Part shown: piece after piece, positions 8,180 to 16,385 of the stretch
Layout of the letters: each line of letters begins with the position of its first letter
Position numbering within the stretch: the stretch's first letter is position 1
Assembly (NCBI GenBank): GCA_902521615.1
Contig: CABYSJ010000004.1
Coordinates: 1-64,000, forward strand
Length of the DNA stretch: 64,000 bases
Source of the DNA: an uncultured Pelagibacteraceae bacterium
Lineage (GTDB): Bacteria > Pseudomonadota > Alphaproteobacteria > Pelagibacterales > Pelagibacteraceae
Direction: 5' to 3'
Translations under genes and position numbers: made by a program
The notes under the pieces: generated by a model
What the model saw: only the letters and a program-made list of their open reading frames with translations
Told to the model about the DNA's origin: nothing
Databases searched by the model: none

Positions 8180-9319
8180 ATGATATTTGAAGCTTCAAGG
8201 GCTAAGGCCTTAAATCAATTAAATAATTTTGTTGAGAATAATCTTGGAGAATATTCAAAATTAAGGAATTTTGATTTTGGACCTGAAAAAAGATCTAATA
8301 TATCTTGCTTATCACCATATATAACTCATGGAATAATTAATGAACAAGAAGTCATTCAGAAAGCTCTAAGTAAATTTTCTTTTTCAAAAAATGAAAAGTT
8401 TATTCAAGAAGTTCTATGGCGAACTTATTGGAAAGGTTGGTTAGAACTAAGACCAAGTGTTTGGGCTGATTATCTTATCGAATTAAATCAAATCAAAAAT
8501 GAATTTAAAGATAATAGCGATTATATTGCAGCAATCGATGGAAAAACAAAAGTAGATTGCTTTAATGAGTGGGTGAAAGAGCTTAAAGAAAACAATTATT
8601 TGCATAATCACACAAGAATGTGGTTTGCTAGTATTTGGATTTTTACTTTAGAATTGCCTTGGCAATTAGGTGCAGAATTTTTTATGCAACATCTTTATGA
8701 TGGAGATGCTGCATCAAATACTCTTGGGTGGCGATGGGTTGCGGGTGTTCAAACTCAAGGAAAACATTACCTTGCAAGTGAATGGAATATTAAAAAATTC
8801 ACTAACAATAGATTTCAAAATATAAAATTAAATGAAAATGCTCCTCCAAAAGTATCTGAAAAATCTTATCAAATAATTAAACAGGATTTTAATAACCCAC
8901 AAAAAATTGAGAATAAGAATCTTTTAATATTTGAAAATAATCTCTCGTTTGAAATCACTGACTTTAAGGAAAACAATTTTAAGAAATTTTACTTAGTTTC
9001 TAATAAAAATGAAAATAGAGCAATAAAACTCAGTGAAAAGTTAGTGAAATTTAAATCTCATTTAATAGAAGACCAAGAACAAAGATTAAAAAATCAATCT
9101 ATTGATTGTCAAATTATAGATATAAGTGAATTAACAAATATTGAAAATTATTACGGTTTGTATCCAACAGTAGGTGAAAATTTAGATTTTTTAAATTCTA
9201 ATAATTTAAAGATAAATTTTTTATATAGAAATCTTGATCAATTAGCTTGGCAATACTGTAATAAAGGTTTTTTTAATTTTAAAAATTATATTCCTAAAAT
9301 AGTTTCAAGCTTTAATTAA
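8180..9319 (+). CDS. Photolyase with inverted domain order (NewPHL-type)
   Basis: The first 240 or so residues are a photolyase/cryptochrome FAD-binding catalytic domain: FIQEVLWRTYWKGWLELRP (near 75), HNHTRMWFASIW (near 141), and DGDAASNTLGWRWVAGVQTQGKHY (near 175-198). The usual N-terminal antenna domain is absent; the protein starts directly with helices. Instead, residues 250-379 form an alpha/beta-looking domain (LLIFENNLSFEITDF, FYLVSNKNENRA). This order matches the NewPHL class, which repairs cyclobutane dimers in single-stranded DNA using an N-terminal catalytic and C-terminal capping domain. The gene sits six bases after the PsiE-like gene, facing another photolyase-family cluster. 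Confidence 0.85.
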   Translation: MIFEASRAKALNQLNNFVENNLGEYSKLRNFDFGPEKRSNISCLSPYITHGIINEQEVIQKALSKFSFSKNEKFIQEVLWRTYWKGWLELRPSVWADYLIELNQIKNEFKDNSDYIAAIDGKTKVDCFNEWVKELKENNYLHNHTRMWFASIWIFTLELPWQLGAEFFMQHLYDGDAASNTLGWRWVAGVQTQGKHYLASEWNIKKFTNNRFQNIKLNENAPPKVSEKSYQIIKQDFNNPQKIENKNLLIFENNLSFEITDFKENNFKKFYLVSNKNENRAIKLSEKLVKFKSHLIEDQEQRLKNQSIDCQIIDISELTNIENYYGLYPTVGENLDFLNSNNLKINFLYRNLDQLAWQYCNKGFFNFKNYIPKIVSSFN

Positions 9320-9537
9320 AACCAACGAACCATTCCAATAATTCCAGCGGTTGCATAAAAAAATTGCAAAAATAAAATTCCTTTATGACCACCTCTATAG
9401 GCCCAAATTCCAATTAAAATGGCTGACAATAACAACAGGCAAAAACCAAAAAATTCTATCCCTATATTTAAAGCGACAAACAAAGAATATAATATTGCAG
9501 TTATAACCCCTGCCCATTCAAAGATTTTATTATTCAT
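9316..9537 (-). CDS. Small membrane protein of unknown function
   Basis: A 73-residue protein with about three hydrophobic segments separated by short loops (AYRGGHKG near residue 48) and a C-terminal GMVRWF. The layout recalls a fragment-sized relative of PnuC-type transporters, but I would not assign a function. Its ATG overlaps the stop of the upstream glutamine amidotransferase by four bases, and its end overlaps the convergent photolyase by four bases. It is real by coupling and coding quality rather than by recognised homology. Confidence 0.7.
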   Translation of the reverse strand: MNNKIFEWAGVITAILYSLFVALNIGIEFFGFCLLLLSAILIGIWAYRGGHKGILFLQFFYATAGIIGMVRWF

Positions 9538-10253
9538 AAAAGTTTTTTAAAATTATTATAAAGGATTCTAGAATAGTTATTCATATCTTTCATGTTATCT
9601 TTTGCAGATTGATCAAACTTTTCTAATGCACCAATACCAAGCTGATCTTCCAAAGCTTTTTTGTATTCTGGTACACACCCCCACTCATTTACCGTTGTAT
9701 CTTTTATTTCTATATGAAATTGAATTCCATAAGCATGATTTTGATATTTAAAAATTTGATATTTGGTGATTGGTGAAGAGGCTAATAAAGTTACATGTTT
9801 ATTATTTTCAATACCCTGAACCTCATATGAATGCCATTGTAAACTTTTAATTGTATCAGGAAATTGTGAAAACAATTTATCTATATTTTTTTCACTAGAG
9901 AAATTTATATCCATAATACCAATTTCTGCTGGTTTAGATTTAACCACTTTTCCGCCCACTATTTCTCCTAAAAGCTGACAACCTAAACAAAAACCTAAAT
10001 AAGGTTTTTTTAAATCTACAACAAATTCTTTAATTTTTTTCTTTTCTTCTATTAACCAAGGATATTCTTGTTCCATATGGGTATCCATTGGTCCTCCCAT
10101 GCAAAACATTCCATCAAATTTACCTAAATAATTTGGTATTTTTTCACCTTCATCTAATTCAATAGTGGTAAGTTTAAATCCATCAGCCAACATTAAATCT
10201 TTAATGTAACCTGGGTCTTCTATTTTAATATGTTGTAATACTATTATATCCAC
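9534..10253 (-). CDS. Class I glutamine amidotransferase
   Basis: A stand-alone class I glutamine amidotransferase domain of 239 residues, related to the amidotransferase half of GMP synthase. The nucleophile elbow GFCLGCQLLG places the catalytic cysteine at residue 89, and the triad histidine and glutamate are in GIQFHIEI (near 180). SLQWHSYEVQ is also typical of the group. The acceptor is unknown; relatives include gamma-glutamyl hydrolases. The start is GTG. It lies between the photolyase-linked DUF2256 gene and a small membrane protein on the same strand. Confidence 0.9.
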   Translation of the reverse strand: MDIIVLQHIKIEDPGYIKDLMLADGFKLTTIELDEGEKIPNYLGKFDGMFCMGGPMDTHMEQEYPWLIEEKKKIKEFVVDLKKPYLGFCLGCQLLGEIVGGKVVKSKPAEIGIMDINFSSEKNIDKLFSQFPDTIKSLQWHSYEVQGIENNKHVTLLASSPITKYQIFKYQNHAYGIQFHIEIKDTTVNEWGCVPEYKKALEDQLGIGALEKFDQSAKDNMKDMNNYSRILYNNFKKLL

Positions 10254-10258
10254 TAATA

Positions 10259-10387
10259 TTAGCTTAGCTTAGAACACTTCTTGGAACAATATTTTACTCT
10301 CTCCCAATTCAACTTCCATTTTTTTCGCCATGTAAATGGTCTTTTGCAAACTGGACATGTTTTAGTAGGTAAATTTTCCTTTTTCAT
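10259..10387 (-). CDS. DUF2256 small zinc-binding protein
   Basis: This 42-residue gene is missing from the ORF track because of its length. Translation gives a four-cysteine protein with CPVC at residues 11-14 and CSKKC at 34-38, separated by [18 protein letters not shown]. That spacing and the tryptophan/arginine core match DUF2256, a tiny family usually encoded beside photolyase/cryptochrome genes. The ATG overlaps the stop of the upstream photolyase-family gene by one base (TGATG), so the two are translationally coupled. The cysteines probably bind zinc. Function is unknown; the linkage suggests a role with the photolyase-like protein. Confidence 0.9.
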   Translation of the reverse strand: MKKENLPTKTCPVCKRPFTWRKKWKLNWERVKYCSKKCSKLS

Positions 10388-11877
10388 CAAATTGTATTTT
10401 GTTTAATAAATTTATCGGCTTCTGATAAAATTAATTTTTTTCTTTCAGACTTCATTTTGTCAAATATCCTCACCATCATCGATAAACGAGGATTTTTTAA
10501 AAAAAATTTTCTATTTCGATCAATGAACCTCCAATAAAGACCATCCATAGTATTACACCACTCACCTTTTTTAAAATCCATCATTTTCATAAAATATGCA
10601 GATCCACAAATATAAGGTTTGGTCGCAAAAATTCCTCCATCGCTAAATAATCCCATTCCATAAACATTAGGAACCATTACCCAATCTGAAGAGTCTACGA
10701 ACATTTCCATGAACCATTTGTAAACAATTGTTGGCTTAATTTCACAAAGGTTCATAATGTTTGATAAAATCATTAACCGTTCAATGTGATGTGACCAACC
10801 ATGGTTAACTGCATTTTTAATTGCATAATCTAAAGGTGGAAGACCAGTGGTGGCATCATACCAAGAACTTTTCATTTTTCTATTTTGTTTAAAAAAATTT
10901 CCAGTTTCCATTTCTTGAGAATATGACTGATAAATTCCACGCATAAATTCTCGCCAACCAATCACCTGGCGGACGTAGCCCTCTAAAGAATTCATTCTAA
11001 TTTTATTTTTCTTATGAAAGTCTAAAACTTTTTGGATAATAAATTCAGGAGTAATTAAACCTAAATTTATATAAGGACTCAATGCACTATGAAATAGAAT
11101 ATTATCTTTTTGATCAACTGCATCCTCATAATCACCAAATAAGTTTGATTTTTCTTTTATAAAAAAATTTAAAAGTTTAACAACATCTTCGTATTCTGTT
11201 GCAAACCAAAAATTATTTGTACTCCCTGGGTGATTTTTAAATTCCTTTTCAATAATAGGCTTTAATTTTTTTGTGTGACTGGTTTCATTTATTTTTGGAA
11301 ATTTAGGAATTGAAATATTTTTAGGTAATTTATTTCTGTTATCTTCATCAAAGCTCCATTTGCCCCCGATTGGGTTACCATCTGAACCCATCAATATTCC
11401 AGATTTTTTTCTAACATCTTTGTAGAAAGTTGCCATAAAAGGTTTTTTTGATTTTGATAAATAGTTTTTAAATTCAGTTCTTGAATTTAAAAACATAGGA
11501 GTTTGAACAACATCCCAATGTATTTTTTCTTTTTTTAAAAATTGTGAAATTTTTTTTTCAAAAAATTTATCCTCTACTTCAAAACTTGAAATTTCTTTTA
11601 CTTTTTTTTGTATAATTATTTTTTTTAATTTTTTTAAATAATCTTCATTAAATTCTTTATCTTCGATTTTAAAGTAATCTAATTTAAATTTGTTTTTTCT
11701 TAATCCGTCTGCATAAGAACGCATAGAAGATAAAAATAATAAAATTTTTTGTTTATGATGCTTTTCATAAGTGCATAAACCCTTATCTTCAGCCATAAAA
11801 AATAGGTGGTCTTTTTTGAAGCGGTCTAGGTATTTTATTGGAAATAATTGGTTACCAAGTATAAAAAATAACTTCAT
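10387..11877 (-). CDS. FeS-BCP/PhrB-like photolyase/cryptochrome family protein
   Basis: A 496-residue member of the bacterial deoxyribodipyrimidine-photolyase-related family typified by Agrobacterium PhrB. N-terminal [10 protein letters not shown] starts the antenna domain; the FAD domain shows [17 protein letters not shown] (near 300), [14 protein letters not shown] (near 360), and [22 protein letters not shown] (near 395). PhrB coordinates a 4Fe-4S cluster through four cysteines. Here the loop that normally carries a CxxC is short (MMDFKKGEW) and only the following [10 protein letters not shown] cysteine is clearly retained, so cluster binding is doubtful. It leads the DUF2256-amidotransferase-small membrane protein run. 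Repair of (6-4) photoproducts or light sensing are both possible. Confidence 0.88.
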   Translation of the reverse strand: MKLFFILGNQLFPIKYLDRFKKDHLFFMAEDKGLCTYEKHHKQKILLFLSSMRSYADGLRKNKFKLDYFKIEDKEFNEDYLKKLKKIIIQKKVKEISSFEVEDKFFEKKISQFLKKEKIHWDVVQTPMFLNSRTEFKNYLSKSKKPFMATFYKDVRKKSGILMGSDGNPIGGKWSFDEDNRNKLPKNISIPKFPKINETSHTKKLKPIIEKEFKNHPGSTNNFWFATEYEDVVKLLNFFIKEKSNLFGDYEDAVDQKDNILFHSALSPYINLGLITPEFIIQKVLDFHKKNKIRMNSLEGYVRQVIGWREFMRGIYQSYSQEMETGNFFKQNRKMKSSWYDATTGLPPLDYAIKNAVNHGWSHHIERLMILSNIMNLCEIKPTIVYKWFMEMFVDSSDWVMVPNVYGMGLFSDGGIFATKPYICGSAYFMKMMDFKKGEWCNTMDGLYWRFIDRNRKFFLKNPRLSMMVRIFDKMKSERKKLILSEADKFIKQNTI

Positions 11878-11904
11878 AGTTAAATATAACTAATAAAATT
11901 TTTT

Positions 11905-12615
11905 ATGTCAGAAAAATATGTAATTTTTGGTGCGACAGGTTCTATTGGATCAAGTTTAGCGGAACAATTAAAAAAGTCTGGAAATGATATTCATTTAGTT
12001 GGAAGAAATGAAAGTGAACTTAGTTCTATCTCTGAAAAACTTGGATGCTCACATACCGTTGCAGATGTTTTAGAGGATGGGTTTATAGAAAAAGTTAAAT
12101 CAGATATTTCTGAAATTAAAGGATTGGCTTATTGTGTCGGTTCAATTGATTTAAAACCATTAAGAATGGTAAATGAAAAAGACTTTCAGAAATGCATGAA
12201 ACTTAATCTTTATTCTGCTGTAGAAGCTATTAAAGGATATCAGGAAAGTTTAAAAAAAAATAAAGGTTCAATAGTATTATTTTCGACTGTTGCTGCTCAA
12301 AGAGGTTTTACTAATCATGCAATCATAGCTTCAGCAAAAGCTGCTGTAGAAGGATTGACGGTTTCTCTTGCAGCAGAATTTGCTCCAAACATAAGAGTAA
12401 ATTGTGTGGCACCAAGTTTAACAAAATCTAAAATAGCAGAACCAATGTTAAAAAATACTGCTATAGCTGAAGGTATTGCAAAAGCACATCCTCTTAAAAG
12501 ATTAGGCGAAGGTAAAGACTCAGCTGCTCTTGCTAAATTCTTACTAACAGAAGATAGTTCTTGGGTTACAGGCCAAATAATTGCTGTAGATGGTGGTAGA
12601 TCTAAACTTTCATAA
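11905..12615 (+). CDS. Short-chain dehydrogenase/reductase lacking the catalytic tyrosine
   Basis: A 236-residue SDR-fold protein with the nucleotide-binding GATGSIGSSL (residues 9-18), the NLYS motif (Asn101), Ser127, Lys145, and the C-terminal SSWVTGQIIAVDGGRS. The position normally held by the catalytic tyrosine of YxxxK is Ile141 (IASAK). This substitution also appears in a subgroup of SDRs with an H-A-x-x-A-x-A-K pattern, so it may be a family trait rather than damage. Whether the protein is a reductase is uncertain. Divergent from the photolyase-like gene, and followed by the sugar dehydrogenase gene. Confidence 0.88.
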   Translation: MSEKYVIFGATGSIGSSLAEQLKKSGNDIHLVGRNESELSSISEKLGCSHTVADVLEDGFIEKVKSDISEIKGLAYCVGSIDLKPLRMVNEKDFQKCMKLNLYSAVEAIKGYQESLKKNKGSIVLFSTVAAQRGFTNHAIIASAKAAVEGLTVSLAAEFAPNIRVNCVAPSLTKSKIAEPMLKNTAIAEGIAKAHPLKRLGEGKDSAALAKFLLTEDSSWVTGQIIAVDGGRSKLS

Positions 12616-12616
12616 A

Positions 12617-13684
12617 GTGGTCAAATATTTTATATCGATATTTTTCTTTTTAATATTTTCATCGAAAAGTTTTTCTGAAAATTTTACTTTTAAAAAATTG
12701 GCAGATTTAAACGAGCCATGGGGATCGTCTTTTATAAATAATGAAGAGCTTATTATCACTGAAAAAACTGGAAAAATAAAAATAGTAAATATTTTTTCTG
12801 AAGAAGTTTATGGAGTTGAACATAACTTAAATTATTTTGTTCACGGACAAGGAGGTTTATTAGATATTATTTACCAAGATAATTACTTATGGATTTCTTA
12901 TTCAGAAAATAGAGGGGATTGGAAAACTAGTACATCAATTGCAAAAGCTAAATTAAATAAAAAAAATTTAAATTTCAAAAATATATTTCAAGCTGAACCA
13001 CCAATAGAATCTGGTTATCATTTCGGTTCAAGACTAGCTATAAAAGACAATTATCTTTTTGCTTCTGCTGGTGAAAGAGGTGGTGGTATGATTGCTCAAG
13101 ATCCGACAAATCATCCTGGAAGTATTATCAGAATTTATTTAGATGGTAGTATTCCAAAAGATAACCCTAAGTTTGAAGGTAAATCAAATTGGTTACCAGA
13201 AATTTATCAAATTGGTGTTCGTAATCCTCAAGGCTTAACCTATTCCTCTTTTGATGGAAAAATTTATGCAAGCAACCATGGTGCAAAAGGTGGTGATTGG
13301 TTTGGTGAAATAAAAAAAGGAGAAAATTATGGTTGGAAAATTTTAGGTTGGGGTGGAACAAATTATTCAGGCTCAAAGATTGGACCTAAATGGAAACCAG
13401 GTTTTACTAAGGCACTCCAATACTGGGTACCTTCAATAGCAGCAAGTGCTATAACTATTTATAAGGGAAAAGAATTTAGTGAATGGAATGGCGAAGCGCT
13501 CATTACTTCTTTAAAAGATAAATCAATGAGAAAATTAAACTTTAAAAATTCATCTAAGATTGAAGAAACAATTATTTTCAAAGATAAAATTGGAAGAATA
13601 AGAGATATACAAGTTCACCCAGTTAATGGAAAAATATATTTTCTTGCGGGAAACAGTTTATGGTTAATGGAGAAAAAAAAATAA
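12617..13684 (+). CDS. PQQ-dependent sugar dehydrogenase (glucose/sorbosone dehydrogenase family)
   Basis: A periplasmic six-bladed beta-propeller of the soluble glucose dehydrogenase/YliI (Asd) family. Blade motifs include LNEPWGSSF, YHFGSRLAI, and the conserved YQIGVRNPQGL followed by SNHGAKGGDW. The ORF track begins at 12590, inside the SDR gene; I prefer the GTG at 12617, two bases past the SDR stop, because it puts a signal peptide (KYFISIFFFLIFSSKSFS) at the very N-terminus. Members oxidise aldose sugars with PQQ; no PQQ synthesis genes are in this window. Confidence 0.88.
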   Translation: MVKYFISIFFFLIFSSKSFSENFTFKKLADLNEPWGSSFINNEELIITEKTGKIKIVNIFSEEVYGVEHNLNYFVHGQGGLLDIIYQDNYLWISYSENRGDWKTSTSIAKAKLNKKNLNFKNIFQAEPPIESGYHFGSRLAIKDNYLFASAGERGGGMIAQDPTNHPGSIIRIYLDGSIPKDNPKFEGKSNWLPEIYQIGVRNPQGLTYSSFDGKIYASNHGAKGGDWFGEIKKGENYGWKILGWGGTNYSGSKIGPKWKPGFTKALQYWVPSIAASAITIYKGKEFSEWNGEALITSLKDKSMRKLNFKNSSKIEETIIFKDKIGRIRDIQVHPVNGKIYFLAGNSLWLMEKKK

Positions 13685-13685
13685 T

Positions 13686-14669
13686 ATGAAAGAAAGACCT
13701 TATCATCATTTACCTGATGGCACTTTCAGAAATCCAAAAGGATCTCCAGTAATAATATCTAGATCAGGAAAATTTTCTTATAGAACTTTCAGTAAATTAA
13801 GAAAAAAAGTTGATTTATCTTATCCAAAAGAACATGTGATTGAAAAAGAAAAAGTATTAGCTGATTTAGAAAAATATAAAGATAATGATTATATTGCATG
13901 GATAGGTCACGCGACATATCTTATAAAATTAGGTGGAACTACAATTATAACAGATCCTGTATTTTCAAAGAATGCTGGACCACTAATCTTTGGTCCAAAA
14001 AGATTTACTGATCCTGCAATAAAATTAAATGAGATACCTAAAACGGATATATTTTTACTCACTCATAATCATTACGATCATCAGGACATGTCAACAATTA
14101 GAAATTTTCCTTTCAAGAGTGCAAAAGTATTAACACCTCTAAATCTTGGTAAATATTTTAAAGGATATAAAGATGTAAATGAAATGGATTGGTATGATCA
14201 AATAATTATAAATGAGGATTTGAAAATTTCTTTACTTCCTGCAGTTCATTGGTCAAAGAGAAGTTTAACGGACACTAATAAAACTTTGTGGGGTAATTTT
14301 TTAATAGAACATAAAAATAAAAAAATTTTATTTGCATGTGACACCGGATATGGGGTAGTCTACAAAGAACTAGGTGAAAAATATGGTCCTATAGATCTGA
14401 CAATGATTAATATTGGGGCTTATAATTTCAAACCAATGTTTGATAAAACTATTTATCATACTACACCTGAAGAAGCCTTGAATGTTGCACAGGACCTAAA
14501 AAGTAAAAAAGTATTAGGAATGCATTGGGGAACATTTGTTTTGTCATTAGAGCCGATTATGGAACCCCCAATTAGATTTAAAGATAGTGCTGAAAAATAT
14601 GGTTTTAGTAAAGAAGATGCTATTATTTTCAAAATTGGAGAAGTTAGTCCTTTAGATAAATTGTTATAG
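13686..14669 (+). CDS. MBL-fold metal-dependent hydrolase (NAPE-PLD/UlaG-like)
   Basis: A 327-residue metallo-beta-lactamase-fold hydrolase. Metal ligands are visible in LLTHNHYDHQD (near residue 124), AVHWSKRSL (near 193), FACDTGYG (near 221) and GMHWGTF (near 281). AWIGHATYLIKLGGTTIITDPV (near residue 76) is characteristic of the branch that includes NAPE-hydrolysing phospholipase D and UlaG lactonase-like proteins. Its substrate, a phospholipid-derived ester or other phosphodiester, cannot be decided. It starts one base after the sugar dehydrogenase stop and overlaps the convergent AEC transporter by six bases. Confidence 0.9.
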   Translation: MKERPYHHLPDGTFRNPKGSPVIISRSGKFSYRTFSKLRKKVDLSYPKEHVIEKEKVLADLEKYKDNDYIAWIGHATYLIKLGGTTIITDPVFSKNAGPLIFGPKRFTDPAIKLNEIPKTDIFLLTHNHYDHQDMSTIRNFPFKSAKVLTPLNLGKYFKGYKDVNEMDWYDQIIINEDLKISLLPAVHWSKRSLTDTNKTLWGNFLIEHKNKKILFACDTGYGVVYKELGEKYGPIDLTMINIGAYNFKPMFDKTIYHTTPEEALNVAQDLKSKKVLGMHWGTFVLSLEPIMEPPIRFKDSAEKYGFSKEDAIIFKIGEVSPLDKLL

Positions 14670-15590
14670 AGTTAAATACTTAATTGCAAAAAATATAGTT
14701 CCAATAGAAGCAATAGTAGAGACAAAAATTGCTTTAATTATATTTTCGGGACTTACATTATACGCTGCACATAAAACTATAGAAGTAACTCCGCAAGGCG
14801 CAACACTCACAAAGAAAGCACCTGGTATTTCAGCTGGCAATCCTGCATTAAAAAACACTAATCCAATTAACAATAAAATTATTGGGGAAATAACTAATTT
14901 TAAAACCGAAATAGATACGGATAATTTGTTAATTACATTTTTAGTATAAAATGAAAGAGTTATACCAATTGCAAACAATCCAACTGGAGAAACACATGCT
15001 GCAAGTTTAGACAAAGTGTATTCAATCGGTGTTTGATCAATATTAAAATTTAATAATAAAAATAATAGACCTATAATTATTGAAAGTATAAATGGGTTTA
15101 AAAATAAATTTTTAATAAAATTAAATAAATTTACATTTTTTTTTGTAGATAATTCGAGGAAAAAAGCAATTACAGATAATAAAATTATCCCATCCATTAA
15201 TATGATACTTGCAACTTGTGTAATTACATTTTGTTGAAAATAAATTTCTGTTATTGGTAAGAGCAAAGTTACATGGTTTGATAATGCAACTGTTAAAGCC
15301 CAAATAATTGACTCTGGGATTGATCTTTTAAAATATTTTGAAGTAATTAAGTAGGCGATAATTCCACATATCGATTGCATAATTAAATAAGAGAAAATTT
15401 GTTTGAAATCTATTTGTCCAATTTCATTTTGTGCTATTAGCTTAATTATCAATGCTGGAACTGCAATATAGAACAAGAAAAGATTTAAAATTTTAGCATG
15501 ACTAAGGTCTAAGACTTTCAACTTACCAAAAACAAACCCTAAAAAAGTAATAAATATAAATGGAGTTAGTCCTAAAAAAATTGTGAACAT
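14664..15590 (-). CDS. AEC (auxin efflux carrier) family transporter
   Basis: A 308-residue transporter with about ten hydrophobic helices matching the AEC family: N-terminal FLGFVFGKLKVLDLSHAKIL, the break region LAACVSPVGLFAIGITL (near residue 197), and GAFFVSVAPCGVTSIVLCAAY (near 257-277). Bacterial members export or import malate, malonate or other small organic acids. The substrate cannot be read from sequence. It follows the TauD-like gene on the minus strand with a three-base gap, so it could supply or remove the acids made by the dioxygenase and dehalogenase upstream. Confidence 0.9.
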   Translation of the reverse strand: MFTIFLGLTPFIFITFLGFVFGKLKVLDLSHAKILNLFLFYIAVPALIIKLIAQNEIGQIDFKQIFSYLIMQSICGIIAYLITSKYFKRSIPESIIWALTVALSNHVTLLLPITEIYFQQNVITQVASIILMDGIILLSVIAFFLELSTKKNVNLFNFIKNLFLNPFILSIIIGLLFLLLNFNIDQTPIEYTLSKLAACVSPVGLFAIGITLSFYTKNVINKLSVSISVLKLVISPIILLLIGLVFFNAGLPAEIPGAFFVSVAPCGVTSIVLCAAYNVSPENIIKAIFVSTIASIGTIFFAIKYLTL

Positions 15591-15593
15591 AAA

Positions 15594-16385
15594 TTATTTG
15601 ATTGTTATTCTATGCATTATTCTATTTCCTTTGAAAGGTGTTGCTTGATGAAGCATAGATCTATTATCCCATATAGCCAATTGATTTTTTTCCCAAGGCA
15701 ATGAAAATTGAAACTTCTTCTTAATTTGATGGTTAAATAAAAATTTTTTTAACTTTTCATGATTTTTTATCTTTGAGCTAAAACCAACAAAATGTCCTGG
15801 ACTGCAATAAATAGAATAATTTGTGCTGATTTTCCTAATTATTTTATGTGAAGATTTAAGTTCTTTAATATTTTTTCCTTTTTCTTTTACTCTTTCTTTT
15901 GTTGTAACCGAGATTGGACCCTCAGAGGAATATTTACCTTTAATATTTTTAAATTTTCTTTTTATTGAACTTGGTAATTCTTTATAAGCAAGATATTGAG
16001 AACAAAATTCTGTATTAGCTTTTCCTTTTTTTGGCACAAGTTTAGAAAGCAACATTGTAAATCTTGGTGGTTTTTTTGTATAAATCGAGTCTGTATGAAA
16101 TTGTTCACCAAAACTTGGTCCTTTATCAGTTGATTTTCTTTGCACCACAGTAATTTGAGGAAATTTTTTATTTAAACCTTTTAGTCTTGGATAGTTGGCT
16201 AATTTTCCAAAATATTTCGCAAACTGAATATAAAATTTAGAAGTTAATTCTTGTTGTTTTAAATACAGCATTCCATATTTATTCAGTGCTTTCTTAATTT
16301 TTAAAATATCTTTATTTGAAATATCTTTTAAATTTACAATTATTTCAGCTCCAATATTTTTTTTATTTGGAATTATTTTTAACAT
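15594..16385 (-). CDS. TauD/TfdA family 2-oxoglutarate-dependent dioxygenase
   Basis: A 263-residue Fe(II)/2-oxoglutarate dioxygenase of the TauD/TfdA family. Iron ligands His97 and Asp99 are in EQFHTDSIY and the distal His246 is in WDNRSMLHQATPF; the arginine that holds 2-oxoglutarate is probably Arg255 or Arg259 near the C-terminus. Relatives cleave sulfonates, phenoxy-acids or hydroxylate carnitine-like compounds; the substrate here is unknown. The start lies 23 bases inside the end of the dehalogenase-like gene, a long overlap that ties the two together. Confidence 0.9.
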   Translation of the reverse strand: MLKIIPNKKNIGAEIIVNLKDISNKDILKIKKALNKYGMLYLKQQELTSKFYIQFAKYFGKLANYPRLKGLNKKFPQITVVQRKSTDKGPSFGEQFHTDSIYTKKPPRFTMLLSKLVPKKGKANTEFCSQYLAYKELPSSIKRKFKNIKGKYSSEGPISVTTKERVKEKGKNIKELKSSHKIIRKISTNYSIYCSPGHFVGFSSKIKNHEKLKKFLFNHQIKKKFQFSLPWEKNQLAIWDNRSMLHQATPFKGNRIMHRITIK

